DNA of 64,000 nt, from positions 6,642,611 to 6,706,610 of the forward strand of contig NW_023998464.1 in the NCBI RefSeq assembly GCF_014805625.2, in the 5' to 3' direction. This DNA is from Glossina fuscipes (Eukaryota; Arthropoda; Insecta; Diptera; Glossinidae). Every line of letters starts with the position of its first letter. Positions within the stretch are counted from its first letter, which is position 1. The position numbers and the translations under genes are program-made. Shown one piece after another: positions 9,426-25,077 of this stretch. The notes under the pieces are model-generated. The model saw nothing but the letters and a program-made list of their open reading frames with translations. It did no database searches and was not told where the DNA came from.

Positions 9426-12400
9426 TAAAACAAGCAAATTAAATCTACAACACTGAGCATTATTGTGAATTGATTGGAAATCATTAGAACCGTCAACGAC
9501 AAGCAGAGTAAAAAATACGGCGAGCGAATCTGTCTCTTGGCTGCAAACTCAATGGATGAGATTCTCGAAAAATTATACGATGTTGCATAGAACTTCCTTA
9601 GATGATTCTAAATTCCACGTTTTGACGAAGACCAAAAATATACGAAAATATTAAATTACTTCCATTATACACTACCAATATACCAGTAGTGGAGAAAAAC
9701 ATAAAGATATTATGTGTCTACCTCCATATATCTGTATAGGTTTTCAGGAACATTTTAAGTATCTAAAGCACTCGTAATGATAAACGCCCAAAATGTTAAA
9801 AATGGATTACTTTTTTAAAATATAAATAATAAATGTGCAGGAATTATTTCATTACAATTATTATTTATAATAATAATAATTATTATTTATTACTGCTTTA
9901 ACTCGTTTATAGGACATTTAGTTAATTTTGAAAATAGTGTAAGTCAATTCAAGCTTTAAAGACAACATATTTATATGAAACTCACACAAAATTTTATATT
10001 CATAACCGAGACAAATAAAATTTTGAATTAAAATGTCGTATAATGTAAAAATATTTTTTAATTTATTCAAATGCAAACCCTTAAATATCGTGTAACAAGA
10101 AATATATGAGTTACACCACTTTCATAATGATGGGCACATATAACTCTCCTTCCGTCAACTGCAGTTGAAGCATTGTTATACATCTATGTAAATGCGCACA
10201 CACCTTTATTCAATGCATTGCTATATTGCTATATTTGCGAAAAAATTCCGTCAGCACATCCTCACTGCATAAGAACTCGTGCGAAACTGAGTAGAAAACT
10301 AAACGTTTTGTTGTTATAGCTTTGTGTAAACGCACATACAGCCTTAATTTAATCAATTTTTATTTTCTCAGTTGTATGGAATTTTTATACAAATTACTGA
10401 GAACATATACACATTAATCTCGCATCGATGGCTTTTTTACAAAGACCGTTCAAATATACGTCAGCTATTGTAATTAGTAATGGATTAAAGGCGTCAGTGT
10501 CATGTTGTCAATTTTTGCCAATATTTTGTCCGTTGGAGCAAATTGCTTATTAAGTTTTACGATTTAAAAATGAAACCAAAAATAAAATGTAAAATTGTTC
10601 CTATGACAAGAGCGGAATTTTGAATTATGTGAGAGGATGGAATTTTGAATTTTGATCTTTGCTGTTTTTTCTTTATTATGACTACTATGACTGCATGCAT
10701 GTACAGTACTTGTGTGGGAGCCGGGCTAGATTTCATATTGGAAAGGAAGAATGAATTCAGGAAATAGGAATAGGTTCCATAATTAAAAACGTCTTTTTCC
10801 TGTGATTGCTTTTGGATTGACAGACTAATTCTGCGGTTCACAATAGGCATAAAAAAAATCAAATTGTCGGAAGATTTGCTAGACTGCACAATGAACACCA
10901 TCGAATTTTTATGAAATACCAAATTGCAAACATATATACAAACATATAAAATTAGCACAACCACCAACTGAACATAAAGAAAGGGAAAAATGGACAAAGA
11001 AGAAATGGCCAAAATGATGCCCAAGCAGTACGAAATTCTTATAAGTTGGTTTAAAAACTTGTAAAAATACTGCAAGCAATAATGTGGAATTAAAGATAAT
11101 TCAAGCTATAGAATAAAGAGATGTTTTCCTCATAGCTTTGAGGACCTTTTCAATGCCCTCAAAATGTATATATAAAAATGTATACATGTATTTGTTTTGC
11201 ATGAGAGAACAAAAAGGAGTCGAAACTACATTTATAAATTGTATAATTCAGTCATAAATAAGCATAAAACCCAAGAGAAATAAAAAAAAAAAAATTTAAT
11301 TGGTAGTAAATTTGGACCTAAAGAGCATATCGTAAAGTAAATTTAGATAATTTCAGCCTACTTAAATAATTTCCGAGTAACAAGCAAAAATCCAAACATT
11401 TAAAAAAAAAAAAAAAACTGGGCGGCGTTCAATTTACGCCCCCTGAGCTTTTGTGAAGAATCATCGAATTCCACCAGCTTCCAACAACTTTTATTAAGCA
11501 ACAATTCGCTCGATTATTTTCAATTGTAGCTTTAAAGTGAGCGTAAGGAGACAGCTCCTTTCCAGTCCACAAAAATAGCCAAAGCAAGAAAAGAAAATAG
11601 TAACGTAACCAACAAGAACTTTAGTTGACTCTGAAATATTAATAAGTAAGAAAGTCTTAATGCCTAATTTTAACTGCAGCTTCGAAATGTGCTTTCGAGT
11701 GCGTATTGAGCTGCTTTGCCGGTAAAGTAAAATTTTTTGATTCCACGGCGAAATTGGCGCTACCCTTTTTTAAAATAAATTTTAAAATTAAAATTTTGTC
11801 TCGCCACTCACCAAATTTGAAGTCATATTTTTAGAAAACTAAAGGTATGTTGTTCTAGGCGCAAAATTTGTGACCTGTAACGAATCTTCATTTTGTTCTT
11901 AATATATCTCAAAAAAAAAAAAAAAAAAAAAAATGAAAAAATGCAACGTTAGTTAATAATAAGGCTTGTACTGTAGAAAAATTGCCTTTTTTTACTAAAG
12001 CCAGTTGCTACTATCCCTTCACTTTAATATTTGAAAACCTGAATGCCTAAACTCTCTAATTGATAAAGAATGAAGAAGAATTGGAATTCAGATGTGAATC
12101 GAAAAAATTTAATTCTACCATATAAAATTTAAAATTGTTTTTGTTTTCCACACGTAGAGCAATGAATCGAAACTATTTACGTTCAAAGCAATAAGATGAT
12201 CAAGTGTTTAAAAAATTCAAATATTTATGGTAATTGCTTTTAATTATTAACTTTTATTTACTTGAAATTATTGCTTTTTTTTTATTTTTGTTTGCATTTA
12301 TCTATTAATCTATTGATATTAGAAGATTTGTTTTCTTTAGTTTTGATCGGTACTCTTAAAATATATTTGCAATCTTTCTGCACTTATCGTAAAACATTTC

Positions 12401-12560
12401 GAAAAGTATTTATTACTAACACTTAAAGATAGAGCTAATATTGAAAAATGGTTTTTGGTAAACTTGAACGAAAATATAATAAATAGAAATTTACGTATAA
12501 TTGTTTAGAAAAAAAGAAAGAAAAAGAATAATTGGAAAAATACAGGAATACTTAAAGAGA
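9426..12560. other. intergenic AT-rich stretch
   Basis: No gene recognised. It holds poly-A/T runs (about 11283, 11402 and a run of over 20 A at 11911) and a TAA/TTA-rich near-palindrome around 9855-9893. The minus open frame at 10557-11075 is rejected as a chance AT-rich frame. Confidence 0.5.
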
Positions 12561-12768
12561 AAGTGAGAATTTATTCAAACACAATTACAATGAGATGGAT
12601 ATTTGACAATTAAAATTAAAGGGGCATTTTGCTCGTTCCCGCAAATATGTACGTCAACGACGTCTATGTTAACATTATCACTCCAAACACAATTTTTAAG
12701 TATAATTTTAGTTTATAATTTTCAAGTTAATAAATACAAATATTTTATACAATACGAGGCTTTGTTAT

Positions 12769-12774
12769 TTTATT
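12769..12774 (-). promoter_or_regulatory. candidate polyadenylation signal for spir
   Basis: AATAAA on the minus strand about 490 bases downstream of the spir stop codon. A second AATAAA lies at 12570-12575. Either could end the 3' UTR. This is only a motif match. Confidence 0.35.
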
Positions 12775-13261
12775 TGATGCGTCTTTCAAATCTAAGGTAT
12801 TAAATCGAACGATAACTAAGCTCTAGTAAATCGTTCAGCCCCATCGATTTTTATGTGTGAAAAAATAAAGTAAAATGAATTGATCAAAGAAGGCAATTAC
12901 ATAAAAATTATACCCAATTAAATTTGTCACATGCGAAAGGCAATGATGCATAGCGTTACACTTGCCCACACTGGAGAACAACAAAAAACAAACTCTGAAA
13001 ACATTCAACGCAAAGTAGAACTTTTAAATACAACTTAAAGCAAATAAACACACCAAAAGATGAAACTTTTCATATCAAACTCAAATAAGCAGAAAATATC
13101 AGTGAACATAATTCGGTAATGGCTGTCATAGCAAATTGATTATGTTGATGAAGATAAACGTGCTGCATTGCGTTCGTAGTGCGCAGTGAAAGTTGTACCC
13201 ATCTCCTTGGCACGATTTGTACCTAAATTTAAATGAAGTCCTTCATTATCCGGTGAACCCT

Positions 13262-13475
13262 TCATTTCCATACGGGGGACAAATCAAGGGTAAGATTTTT
13301 TAGAGCCCGATTGCGTGCGGAAGATCGTTTCTGTTTAGCTGATCGTGAAATTTCCATAACAAGGCCTTTGCAATCATTACAAACGGGCACTTGCTCACCA
13401 CGCATGTTCTCCTTTTGATCCTGAGACAATTGGTTACTTGACGAAGACAATGTAAATGCTTTCGAAAATTTACTT
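13262..13475 (-). CDS. spir: spir last coding exon with stop
   Basis: 214 nt, acceptor TCTCTACAG. It encodes [20 protein letters not shown], whose Cys pair completes the zinc cluster of the FYVE-like finger (VCxDC in other Spires), and ends TLDLSPVWK with a TGA stop at 13262-13264. Confidence 0.95.
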
Positions 13476-16400
13476 CTGTAGAGAGAAGAAATCATTCATA
13501 ATACATTAATAATGAAGAGGTTGTTTGAAATATCATATTGAAAGTTATCTCTTACTTTCTGTCCAGCGTACTGCTATTGGAATGCGGTCTCGATGCAGGG
13601 CTGTTTATTGGCAAACTGCGCGGACCCTCCATACTGCGAGACATTATGCTGAAATGTTTGTTGCTGGAATAGTTGCTAGTGTGTCTACTATTATCGTTGC
13701 GACAGATACCATTCACCAGCATTGAAGTGTGATAGTGACAGCTGTCGGCAGCTGTGAATGAAGACGATGTATCATGTATGGCCTCCACCGCTTGACCGGC
13801 CGCAGTCTCCGTATCGATAGCCATAATTCCGGGGGTGCTCATATTAGATCTTTGGTGCTTCGGTGACGATGGAGCACTACCAACTGTATGTCGAGTCTGC
13901 AAAGAATAATGAAAATTGAAATCAACATTGGTTTTTAATTTTAAGGAAACGTTTCGAAAGTTTTAACCAATAATTATTTTTGTTTATAACAAATTTGAGC
14001 TGTTTGCCTTCAACTTCTAAGAAAATTAAAAGCAATAAAGAAAACCGCTATGGGGATAAATTATAATTTTTCTATTTCTTTCTCGGTTTGTTATTTTCGT
14101 TAAAAAAAAATTTATCTTACCTTACGGTTGGTTTCAGCGCCCATTAGCCGTTCAATTAGGGACTTTGGAAATGATTCATCCAGGATATTTCCAGTTGACG
14201 ATGAGTGGGCATGATGTCCCTGATGTGAATGTGATGGTGAAGGAGTACTTGAGCCAGCTGGGCTAGCCAACAATGAAGGTGAAATCAATACAAGCGGCAC
14301 ATTGCGAAAATGTTCTGAAGGAATACGCATCTGAAATCCAAAACAAATAAAGAGAAATTCACGTTTGTTTTATATGTGCAACGGCGATACCTTCGTGTAA
14401 CACTTTGAGCATACTGTACGCTGACAAATTTTGCACTGTATACCCCAGGGACCGAATATGGAGAAACGTGTACGCAGGCACAAAAAGCATACTTTGCGTT
14501 TTTCGACATCCTCCTTGACACGCACTCCGACAGGAAGACCTTCCAATTCCGCTTTGGTCATAACTGAACGAATGTGCACGATCTCCTCCAGGGTTAACGA
14601 GAGGCGATCGTCAGCACGTTCGTTCCAAGTCTTCTCATCCATAAAGGATTTATTCCACGGGCCAATCGAGGATATCGAATGATTGCAATTATCCGTTTCA
14701 TCCTCTTCTTCTAAACTCGAATTTTGAGAATGCTTGTGCTCTCCGTACTTATGTTCACGCGATGGTTGGAATTGAGATTGTTGCTGGTGTCGCTGCCGTT
14801 GCTGTTGCTGATTGTAATTATTGTGTAGCTGGCGGAGAATGTCAACACGTGTTAGGAATTAGAAAAAAGGGATTTAAAAAAAAACATCATTTAGAAGTTA
14901 CCTGCTTGACTGTGCTCACAAGGTCAGTAGCAGCAGTTGAATTTACCTCGGATTGACGTGATTCAGGTCTTGAAGGGGGCATTGAATGCGACTCATCAAA
15001 ATTACTTTGGCAACCAACAATCGTATGGCGTCGAAGTGAAGCTCGCCGTGATTCACATTGAGTTGCCAAATCATAAGCTTGTCAATATAAAAAATATAAA
15101 AAAGAGTACGAAATAATGAATTTCACGTCTGAAATATAAAATGAAACATACAAACATGAAGAAATGAACGTCACAACATGTAAACATGCGAGTGCATCAG
15201 TAGAAAATGGTGTGATGCACTCACCTGCCTGACGCGTAAGTGTTTATGTTGTTGCTTGTTTTCGAAAGAGTGATATAGATAGGCATAAAGCTTTAATTAT
15301 TTTATGAAATTATTTAACAGGTTTGCATCCCTTTAGATATGGTATAAGAATGTTGTGTTAGCTTAGTCGGATTGTGTTTGAGTTAGTTTAAATGACGTGA
15401 TGGTGAAGATGTTTTATGTTTTAATATGTGAACAGAAAAAAAGTCAAAACCAATATAAATATTTGCAATATTTACATTCTAAGGCGTTGTCAAAAAATCT
15501 GTGATAGTCGTCCTTTGTGTACGCATCTGTGGCGGCATCACAGCGCACGTTGCCATCATCAAGATGATCGTTTAAATGATTTGCAAAGAGGTAAGCGTGG
15601 ATTTCAAAGAATTTTTGAAAATTTTATTTGCATTTGAAATTGTCTTCTAACCTATCTAATAATGTGTGCTCGTATGTAGTAATATATTCGTGGGTCTTTT
15701 GTTTTCTAATTTAAAACATGCAAAGTAAAGCAAGCATATGTAAGAGAGCTTCGTCTACTTGGGAGTTAAAGGAAGTATATAGATAAAAACTGAAAGGCAT
15801 TTCTAGCAACTCTTCCTTATTAATTTAACATTTGGAATCGGTATATATATATATATATTTTGAAATATTTCCTTGCACATTTTTTTTTCGAATTTAATGT
15901 ATAAAATAATTGAATAAATATTTCTTATCTCATTTATGGAAGTAAAAGACTAAGAAAAAGTGCCAAAGCCATGCAAAGCTAAATACCTTTACAACCATAA
16001 CCAAAAAGCAAATATAATCCAAGAAAGTTGAAAAAAAAGAACCAAAAAAGAAAAAGAAAAAATTATAAAAATTAGAATTGAAAACTTTAGTTAAAATGAA
16101 AATAGAAAATTGATTAATCAGATGTAGCCGGTTAAAGCCGACTATTGAGAATATTCTATAACGGAGATCGTTAACACAAATGCCGATTTCTTACCATACG
16201 TTATGCAATCGTTTTTATAAAAGGTGCGAAATTTGCGAACGTATTCATTCATTTCATACCATTTTACTTTCATTGTTTTCCATGAATAATTTTTTCTTGT
16301 GACAATGCCTATTGCTTGACAAACGTTCGCAACACGACCTTTTCATATTGAAATTCGAGTTTAGTCGTGCAATACTACTAAGCGTGTTTAAGCAGTTTAT

Positions 16401-19400
16401 CGATTAGACAGAAGATTTCTGGAATTTATTAGAAAATTTCAACTTAATATCTGTTATAGTTACTAAGCTATTAAGAACAATATTCAAGTTCTTGCGGCTG
16501 TTTGGTTGTTCTAGATATTATATCCATTTTATGGTGTATCATGTTATGTCCACGTGGAACCTTACGTTCCACGCTCAAATGTGCGTTAAGTTTCATCTTT
16601 CTATTCCAATTTTTGCGACCAGCAATCGTCAAAAGGCGGACTTAACTAATTGGACTTTACAATCTCTTCGTTAGCGAGCGTGATTTGACTTTATAGGATC
16701 TTTGAGGCCTTTTATTACTAAGCCGTGTTTATCTTCTGCTTTCTTCGAATAGTAAGAAAAATTTTTTTTTTGGTTTTTAGGAAATCGTTTGAACACATTA
16801 TAAAAATATTCTAAGAAAAATTTCTCTGCAAATTATTGTAAAAAGAATATATATTTTTATACTTATTGTAATCTATTTTGAGAAATTTTATTAAAAACGA
16901 TTTTCATGCAAGCAAATTTTGCAGTTTTATGAAAATTTGTCGAGAATTCGTCATTATAGATGGAAGGTATAAACTGAACTATATATTAGATCGTCTAAAA
17001 TGCATTCGTTCCTTTAACGACGAAAATAATATATTTTTCATCGCTGTCTTCACATTTATATATTATCCATTATATGTCCAAACTATCTGCATATATGTTC
17101 CTGTGTGTGTTCCATGTGTTCTTGAAATTTAATTCACTTGAATGTAGAATATTGACTTAATTATAAATAATCTAATGAAATGGGCGACTTGGGCGGGAAC
17201 ATCTTTACTTGGTTGTAAAAGTGTAAGGGTAAGGGAGTATAAGAAATTGACAAACGTATGGATGTGTTTTGAGCATGTGGTAGCAGCGTCTACTCATGCA
17301 CGCACACATGCATCACAAAGCATTTATGTTAAACTATTTTATATTCTTTTAAACTTACTTGTTCGTCGCATGACACGTGTTGTTAGTGTTGTGGTGGCCG
17401 TCGGTGGTGCTTGAGTCACAGTACTGAATCGTTTTGCTGCCGGTGGGTCACTCACCATATAGCCACCAATAGGATACGGAGGCATTTTTGGTTGCGAACA
17501 AACACCCATATTTCTGGTCGCGCTACCATGTCCATGATTTGTTGATATTGATGATGATGTGGAAGCCAAAGAATACTCATCGAAAAATGCATCGTCGTCC
17601 TGAAAAATTAAAAAGATTTGATTTGTCGTGCAAAGCAGTGTAAGTACAAAAATATAGTACAAACAATACTCTCTCAGCATACATATACATGTCCATGTCA
17701 AAGCATATGTTTATATTTATGTTTTTAACTTTATTGAGTGCATGTATGTGTACAGTTCTAACAATTATCTCACAAAACTAGGTAATCGAAAAACGTATTG
17801 AGCCTTTTTTTAATTACCATGTCAAATATGCAGGTGTGTGGTATACATATTACTTGCAAAAGATTTTTTCGAATTACCTTTGACAATTGGTGCTGGGGTG
17901 CTAGAGCCCGATCAAGATCTTGACATTTTTATAATCCAACGTATAGCAATACTTACTTGCATTGTAAAGACATGCAAACTTTACGACAATATTACAAATT
18001 TATTGCTATACAAAGAAAAAGTAGATGGGTTATGGTAAATTTCGAGGGAAAGCAGCTCCGTGTTTTATAAATCTTACACTAGCGCGGAGGATAATTGTGT
18101 ACGTCTAAGGGCTTTAATGAAATTTGTAGTCGTTTCCATTCTAAGGTACAAATTATCTCGTATAGAGATTACGCACGCTGCTCCCTGTGAGTGAAAGGAA
18201 GAAAGCACTCTTCGTAACTTATAGACGACAATTTTTGTAGAGAATACCTTGAAATTTAACAGAGGCCTACAGTGTAGCTTAAGAAACTGCAGAAAGTTGC
18301 CAAGTAATGTAGTGGTGTATTGTGGGTGCTTGGTTTATTTGTATTCGTTCATGTTTTCTTGATTTTTGAGATTCACAGGCTCAATATATTTTAGATAACC
18401 AATAACAACAACGAAACGGTGTTTCATCGAGTTTCCCCTCGAATAGAATGGTATTTAGTATTTCGAACGTCTTGTTTTGTGTTTGGTTTTGTTTGTATGA
18501 ATGTTTTTATCTACAAATGTGAAAATTATGAACAACCAAATTAAGCAAAAAAATTATGAACTAACTGTACCTTTTATACTCTTCATCTTGAATTTTTTTT
18601 AAATTTTTACGTATATGATATTCTTAACTTGGTTTTTCAATTTTCTCAGTTTTCAATTATTTTTTTGTTATCTTTTTTTATAAGCATTTGGAATACTTTA
18701 TTCATTTCTTGTTTTCTTGCGTAAAAGTGAACTCGATTTGAAAATGCCAACTTATCTCCAAACCCCCAATAAATAGGATGGAGTACTCAAATATTTGCAA
18801 ATGTTTGAACTTATCTGAAAACGCGGCGTTATTGGCAAAAAAAAAAAAAATTATATTAAAACGTATCTCAAGCATTGTAGATACACGTGCTAAAGCCGAT
18901 CGAGCGAACTTAATTTTAATTTTAAAACTTACTTGTAAGAGGGAAAAATCCACTTTAATTAGGCGTTGCTTGGAACGCGGAGTTAGATTAACTTCGAAGT
19001 TCTCCTTTAATAACAACGAGTTATTGAATTTACTATGCTGCTGATGCGTTGACGGTACAATGGAAGAAAACGTTGCTGACGGAAGCACTGCAATATGAGA
19101 AGAAGCAAAATTTACATAACTGCATTTTTTTTAAAATAATGTAACTTTGCAACATTCGTTTTGTTAATTTGCAAGAACGAAAGTGGACAATAATTTCGAG
19201 CAACAAAGCGTTTATTTACGCAAAGACTTGAACATGCACTAAAATTAGGTCTACAACGAGGTTTATTTTGGCGATTTCGCGGATTTCCATAATTTCAGTT
19301 GACACCAAGTATAATAATACGATTTCCTAGAAGTTTCTTACTTCTTTCATTTTCAATATATTCTAACACAAATTATTCACGAAGAAAACTCAACTAATAT

Positions 19401-22400
19401 CATGTGAATTCGTTTGGAGAAATTACCGAACTGATCCTCATTACAAACACTTTACCATTACACATACTAATATATTAAAAAAATTGCTTTCGTTCTTTTG
19501 GCAAAAAGAGATTTTCGGATTAGTAAACTTTCTTGCAAAATTTTCTGATTTTTAGAATTGTTTCAATATTTCAATGCTTATAACAAAGATTTGCTAATAC
19601 AAAGCGTGAAGTGGAAGTTGAGATGATGTTCTATCTCTACAGTTTATAAATTTTGTTTCATATCAAATTAATTTTAATTTAGCTTCAAATCAAGTTCCCT
19701 TCAAATGCGTTCAAATACTTCAAGCGTTTCTAATTTAACATGTTCTTGTCATTCTAAATGTTGTTTTCTTAGTGAAATCTTCAGAATCAATGATTTCTTA
19801 TAAATTTGCGCGGAACGCTTTCTCATTGTAAGATGATATTTATAACATGCGATATGCTTATTCGCATGAGACTTTTAAATCACTTAAGCTTACTATGTCG
19901 CTTACTGTTTCATTGGAGGAATGATTTGAAGCCCTTTGCTCGCTTAACACAATGTTTTACTGTAAAGTATTACACACGACTAGCTTGGATATGTCCGTGA
20001 ATACCCGTATGCACCTAACGTCTCTATTATGTTTATTTTTTAATCATATTTAACAAATGTTTTGCGATTTTTCACGAGTCAGTTCCGAAAATGGGTCACC
20101 AAAACCGACTGTTTTGTTTTGTACCAGGCATTCATATATATATGTATGTATGTAGGCTGAATACAATCTATGGGAATATGTTATAAAGCATGATGCTTTC
20201 TTATTATTACTTTATTTATATTATATTATTTCTTATTAATATTAGGTAACATATTAGGTAACGATGTACCCAAATACTTATAAACATTCAAAAATGAGTT
20301 TATTTTATTTATAATAATTTGTTTTTTACGCTTAAACTTATGTGCGGCTTTTGCGCAAGTGTTATGTTATGTTTCAGTTATTAATGTTTACCACAAATTA
20401 ATTTGAACTTTGGCTGAATATCATTTCATTCCCACTATTTATTATTTTATGTTGGCACAAATCACATCGCGATCAGACCAATGCACGCCAGCATCGCATG
20501 CATCTACAGGAATGACAGTTCACTTAGCACCAGTATTTACGTAAGCTCAAATAAAAGCCGGCCTCAGAGTCGTATGCATTAAGTTAGGCATAATTTTGGC
20601 ACATTGTATACTGTATTATGTTTGGCGGTCCATCCCTGTCAGTAATCCACATTTAACAATGGTAGACAAAGTGCAAAGGAGATCAGAGCAGGTTTATTTT
20701 TAAGTCTATCTTCTCTTAAAGATTTATTCCTCTTTTTTTTTCAAGCTACGAACCAGCTTAATAATATATACCATACATAACGTATGTTAATATATGTTAC
20801 GCAATAATTGCGCAACAATATGAAATGTTTGTAATCTTATACATTTGTGTTCATGTGTTTTTGTTTGCTTCTGCGCAGATAGATTTATGTACATAAATTA
20901 GGTTAGATGTATGGTAGATGAGTTGAAACGCGCTTTCGCATGTCAATAAGCGTAAAACATTAAGTGATAATTAGCAGCCAGGAAATTGTAAGCTTATATG
21001 CAATATGTACTTTTTGTCACAACTATAACTAAAGTTAAATTAGTTGGGCAGCCGATTCGGCGAAATTCTTTTTTGAGTGTTAAAAACCGTAAAAATTTGT
21101 TAGTTTGGAAGACCTCTGAAATTCCATTAAACAAATTCGCTTGCTGTCCCTGTCCGTTCTGAATCAGTCCCGCAATAGGTAACTCTTCTATGCCCGTCAT
21201 CGAAGGATGAGGCGTACATTCATTTTGACGAAACGTTTGCAACGCCCAGAAGACCCAGAAGATCAGAGACCCCACAATGTACATCTATTCTTGATCAGCA
21301 TTAAATTCTAAATCGATTTAAGCATGTCCGTGGCCGCAAAAATGAAGCTATCGACTTCAAATTTAGCACAAACATTGCAAGTTCTTGAACGCAGGTTGGT
21401 AAACAAAATGGCCCAAATTGGTCGAAAGACAAGCCTCATGTAAACTGAGAATACCTTTCTATTTGAAAGGAATAAAAAATTGTTTTTTTGCTCATTACTC
21501 ATAAACTATAGCAGATAAATATACAAAAATTTGCACGCTTACTCTATGGGCGATGCAGGAGCATTCGTGCATAAAAATGGCAAATATTGACCACGCCTAC
21601 CTTATATTATAGTGTATCAAACTTGAATTGTTTTTTTAATACCTTTATAAAAAGTTGGGAGCTGTAGCAATGGATCAAAGGATATGCTAGACAAAAAATA
21701 GGAGAGACGGCTGATATAGTCGCATTTCCTTTTTAAACTTTCATAGAATGAATTGTTTTCCACAAATAAATTTGAGAAGATTGCCTCCTAATTTTATGTT
21801 CACATGTTAGGGGGAAAAAATCGATCAAAAAAACCCGAAGCAAGTTTACCTTTTACGAGGGGTATTTAAAATTGCTTTTAACTAAAAATTTTGCCTTCTT
21901 AATGAAAGAAATTAACTAACAGTTTACTATGCAATTTCTTTGCTTCAGTAAAAATCAACAGGTGTTTCGCGAATCGAAAGAATAAGGCAATGTGCGAAAT
22001 GAAAACACAAACTTAGGGAAAACTTTAATCTTCATTTCTCAAGAAATTAGCGGCCAAACTTTGCTGGTATTTTATGGTCTTTCTTCTACGTACTTTATAC
22101 GAAGATATTTTTTATTTGATTACATAATATGCATAATTCTTTGGTTTGCAGTATATTTCTTTTATAGCACATTCCCAGATATAACGTAATTAGCATAATC
22201 ATGAAATAATTTCTGTTTGAACTAACGTAAGTATGGAATACGTTTCAGTCTTAACCAGCCTAATGTTTGCTGGATATCTGAAAAAGATTGTGTTTGACTT
22301 TTAGATACGTTTATGATTTACCACCAATTTCGGTAAGAACTAATAGTAAGCAATGCACCTTTGATGCAATGCTGATTACTACTGGGGTCGAAAAGTAATG

Positions 22401-25022
22401 CGAATTTCTCATTTAATTGTCTTTTTTTCTGGCTCGACAGCGCTGCCGTTGACAGTTTGATGTGAACATATTCAATTGGTGCAGAATAAAATGTATTTTT
22501 TTAAGCATTTAAAATTGTATTTTTTAATTTTTACTATACGTAATTTTGTCGAGTAAAAAAATTGCCTTGATGTTGATCGTTCAGTGAATATTCTGCCATG
22601 AAATCATTGAGGACGTTACAGATGATGCCCTCCGATGACGAGGCCATGTCGTAAAAAAACGTGTACATGTTGTACAACGTCTTGAAAGACGCTTGGGTTG
22701 GAAACTAAAACAAAAATTTGGCATGGATAGCCATCAACATCTGCCGATGAAAGCGTCACAAATTGTCGATTTAAAAGTAAAGACCTTCCTGATGCTACAA
22801 ACGCTTCATTGGGATCAAATCTAAAAAAATATTAGAAGAAATTTGGGCTTTAATCGGTCAATTCGCGGTTGGACTTTTTCATTGGTGCTTCGCCAACATT
22901 TCGCAAAAAACTCAACCCATATCATTTCATGACCGTGGTATTCGTTTCGATTAGTGAGGGGCGACTTCTTAGCTCTTTAACAATTGAGAAGATAAAAAGT
23001 TGTTTACGACCTTCGTCCAAGAAAGAAGACTTCCCTGACTATTCCAAGGATTGGCAAAAGAGTTGACTGACGTACATTGAATAAGACGTTGAGTACTTTG
23101 AAAATGATGAAATGGCGATTTGGAATAATAAGTATACATTATTAACTCTATAAACAACTCCATCTTATTTCTGGATCGCAATGCCATGCGAAAATAGAAA
23201 AATTCACAACACTTTTATTTCAGTGGGCCTAAGAAATAGTAAAACAATACTTTCAAAACTTTGCGGATAATTCCGTGTTTAATGTAACCCGAGAGTATCA
23301 AGACTAAGTGTTCATTTTCATGTGCACTGTTCCAGCACGCGAATAAAACGTTTCACTGCATCCAATGCAGTTTACGCGCGGTAGAATCGAGTTAAAACTG
23401 GGTTTTATTCGTAAATTATCTTTGTTTGCAATTTGCTCTTTGCCTTTTTTTACGATACTTCGCTTGCTACATTATTAAAAGAATTTATTAATTTTGTAAA
23501 AAATAAGAAAAAAACTCTTCAAGCAAGATTCATTTAAAATTTAAATTTGGCGCATTACGAGAAACTAAAAAGCACTACAAGCTCTATTTGCGACAAATTT
23601 GCTTTGTTTGTTTTTATTAAATTCTCAGTTTGCTTGATTCGCTTTGAAGGGTAGCGAATGCTGTGGCTAACGAACTGTTAAATCAGGCCAGTCTTTTGCC
23701 CCGTTTCTCTTGATTGTTTTTGATTTTATCCTTTTTTTTCTATTTCTATTTGAAAACAAATGAAGGAGATAAAAACAACGTTTTCAAGCGCATTTACCTG
23801 AACGGGGTTTAGGAGTTGGCGGTGGCTTATTTGTGCGTGGACGTGGCGCTGCTCGGGGTGTAGGCAACGGTTCTTGTCCGCAAAATAGATAAGCATCGCT
23901 TGCCTCGTCGACACCGTCGGAAGCGCATGTTGTTTCAGATACAGCTTTGGCTGAAGGAGTTAACTTAAGTTCTGACGCAGTTGTCGTCATTTTACCTAAT
24001 TTTTTTAATTTTGTGCTTGAGTCATATCGATTAAAATTTCATAAATGCCATTTTGTATTCCAATTATCTAAGATTCATTTATTAAATATGTAAAGGTGAA
24101 AATGCGTATTTGTCTTTGTATGGGCTTTTATCCATGCCATTGTATTCCCTGTTGTTTAAGACGAACAACAATTAATAAAATTTCACTTTCGTTTTGTTTC
24201 TTTGTATGCGAGTGCGTGCTCTTTCCTCATAACATAGAATAAGGAAATCTCTCCCGTTGTATGACACATGACATTTGCGGTTTAAAGAATTGAACTATCG
24301 ATCCGAGGAAAATTACTTTTTTACACGAACTTATACAAACTGTTAATTAAAAACATTTTATTAATATTAAATAAAACTTTTGAAGACATTGTTTGTTGGT
24401 CGCTTATATATCTTATAACTGTCGTTGAGAAAAACTTCGATAGTTTTTGTTTGCGTTTCATCAAATTTCCAGATATATAACAAAACTCTCTTAAAGAATT
24501 TTTATCACTTTCCGAGGGCCGATCGGTGATTGTCATTAAAAATCACAATATGCATAAATAGAAACTGTTTTGATGAAAAAATAAACCTGAGTTTATTTTG
24601 TTTATGTTATATTAAATTAGGTGTGCGTTTCTTGAACCGAATATCTAATGACTTTTTCCAGGTAAGCTTTCCACATTCTTCGCTATTTTACATTAGATTT
24701 AATACTAAATTACTAAATGAGTACACAGTTTATTGTAACAGCAGCAGAAGCAGCAGCAATTGTTTCAATTCCAATTTGTCTTTCTTTTGGATAAAACGCA
24801 TGCGCTATTTAACAACGAGACGAGTCGAGTCTTTTATGTGGGAAAGCTTTTCCAACTTGCAATTTAATTACTTATATGATATATATGTGGTTAGACACAG
24901 TAGTGTACAGTTTATATACAAAAAACATACCAAACGTTTATTTTGTATGCACTTTTATGCTCTTGAAGCATGCGAAAATATCAGCAAGCAATCAAGAAAA
25001 AACTATCTCACATGTTACCAAT

Positions 25023-25077
<55 letters not shown>

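Noticed and set aside
10557..11075. 172-codon minus frame with hydrophobic stretches that might suggest a membrane protein.
   Set aside because: The composition is that expected from AT-rich DNA. There is no conserved motif, no splice or promoter context, and the pattern of hydrophobic runs does not repeat in a transporter-like way.
13525..14956. Plus-strand frames of 64-83 codons at 13525, 14431 and 14762.
   Set aside because: They are antisense shadows of spir exons on the minus strand.
22385..23160. Possible mariner or Tc1 transposase remnant.
   Set aside because: No matching terminal inverted repeat and no recognisable catalytic blocks, so it is left as an unassigned intron segment.
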